DNA of 15,100 nt from Acidobacteriota bacterium (GTDB lineage Bacteria > Acidobacteriota > Thermoanaerobaculia > Multivoradales > JAHEKO01). This document shows positions 14,937-15,100 of this stretch, piece after piece (position 1 is the stretch's first letter; each line of letters opens with the position of its first letter). The stretch spans positions 1 to 15,100 of the forward strand of contig JAOTZA010000044.1 in assembly GCA_029861655.1 (NCBI GenBank). The letters run 5' to 3'. Position numbers and translations under genes: made by a program. The notes under the pieces were generated by a model. That model was not told where the DNA came from. It was given only the letters and a program-made list of their open reading frames with translations, and searched no databases.

Positions 14937-14952
14937 CTACCACGGGCTGCTA
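14937..14952 (-). repeat. Repeat motif over the stop codon of the lysine-tail gene (copy 3 of 3)
   Basis: On the minus strand the motif begins at the TAG stop (14952-14950) and continues CAGCCCGTGGTAG. All 16 bases are the same as at 11905-11920. The remainder of the 71-bp gap to folK has no clear promoter or terminator. Confidence 0.6.
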
Positions 14953-15100
14953 ACCTTTTGTTGTCTTCTTTTTCGTCTTCTTCTTGGCGGTCTTCTTCTT
15001 GGTGGTCTTCTTCTTGGTGGTCTTCTTCTTGGCGGTCTTCTTCTTGGCGGTCTTCGATTCGGCGGAGTCACCTGCCTCGGGTGCGGCTCCCTCGGGGAGC
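14950..15100 (-). CDS. C-terminal end of a protein with a lysine-rich repeat tail (cut by window edge)
   Basis: Only the last 49 residues are visible. They start with an acidic/alanine linker (LPEGAAPEAGDSAES) and end in about six repeats of the pentad T-A/T-K-K-K, finishing TTKG before a TAG stop. Each pentad is encoded by a 15-base tandem unit, so the DNA itself is a short repeat array. Basic AKKK-type tails occur on bacterial histone H1-like proteins, HU variants and some DNA topoisomerase I or RNA-binding proteins, where they bind nucleic acid. Which protein this is cannot be told without the upstream part. Not in any list of longer open frames because the start is outside the window; the reading frame was traced by hand. 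Confidence 0.75.
   Translation of the reverse strand, partial: LPEGAAPEAGDSAESKTAKKKTAKKKTTKKKTTKKKTAKKKTKKKTTKG
15000..15055. repeat. 15-bp tandem repeat encoding K-rich pentads
   Basis: On the plus strand the unit TTCTTCTTGGYGGTC is repeated with C/T changes at one position (GGCGGTC or GGTGGTC). Near-identity of the units at the DNA level suggests recent slippage-type expansion, and the tail length may vary between strains. Confidence 0.7.

Noticed and set aside
14953..15055. The repeated array as a CRISPR or non-coding satellite
   Set aside because: Units are 15 bp without spacers and keep an open frame giving lysine pentads up to a stop codon, so it is a protein-coding tandem repeat.

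Overview
The window is 15.1 kb of GC-rich, densely coding bacterial DNA. Nearly all of it is chromosomal housekeeping genes. I see no transposase, phage, plasmid, CRISPR, tRNA or rRNA signal. The gene set includes a three-subunit proton-translocating transhydrogenase, tmk-holB, a membrane-anchored DsbA-like protein, a one-domain mannose-1-phosphate guanylyltransferase, TrmB, HPPK and a SAMHD1-like HD phosphohydrolase. It fits a free-living, high-GC, probably Gram-negative bacterium. Acidobacteriota or a similar deep lineage is my best guess from overall character, but nothing here proves it. GTG and TTG starts are frequent and many genes have weak Shine-Dalgarno sequences.

Layout. From 1 to 3639 the genes lie on the minus strand: pntAA-pntAB-pntB forms a tight operon, followed after 121 bp by a GCS2-type glutamate-cysteine ligase-like gene that runs off the left edge and appears to have its own promoter. 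A divergent control region (3640-3729) holds a 14-bp palindrome inside a likely pntAA promoter. From 3730 to 9964 the genes lie on the plus strand: tmk and holB overlap by 4 bp, then a SurA_N-like/DsbA fusion, a mannose-1-phosphate guanylyltransferase, trmB and an ABC exporter half-transporter that overlaps trmB. Then come about 550 bp with no convincing gene but several hairpins (9965-10512), followed by a TIGR01777-type epimerase and an AHSA1/SRPBCC protein on the plus strand. These converge on a minus-strand run at the right: a gene with a lysine-rich tail (cut by the window edge), folK, a glutamate/aspartate-type DAACS symporter, and an HD phosphohydrolase.

How the genes relate. The transhydrogenase makes NADPH at the expense of the proton gradient, and the adjacent GCS2 gene may make a gamma-glutamyl thiol or amide, so the two may share a redox role (inference). 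tmk and holB supply dTTP and the clamp-loader delta-prime subunit for replication; the HD protein resembles dNTP triphosphohydrolases. The other genes look like independent housekeeping units.

I did not find an obvious new multi-gene system. The most unusual signals are a repeated motif laid over the stop codons of three minus-strand genes, the palindrome in the pntAA promoter, the ABC half-transporter with a degenerate catalytic residue and no neighbouring partner, and the hairpin-bearing gene-free stretch before the epimerase.
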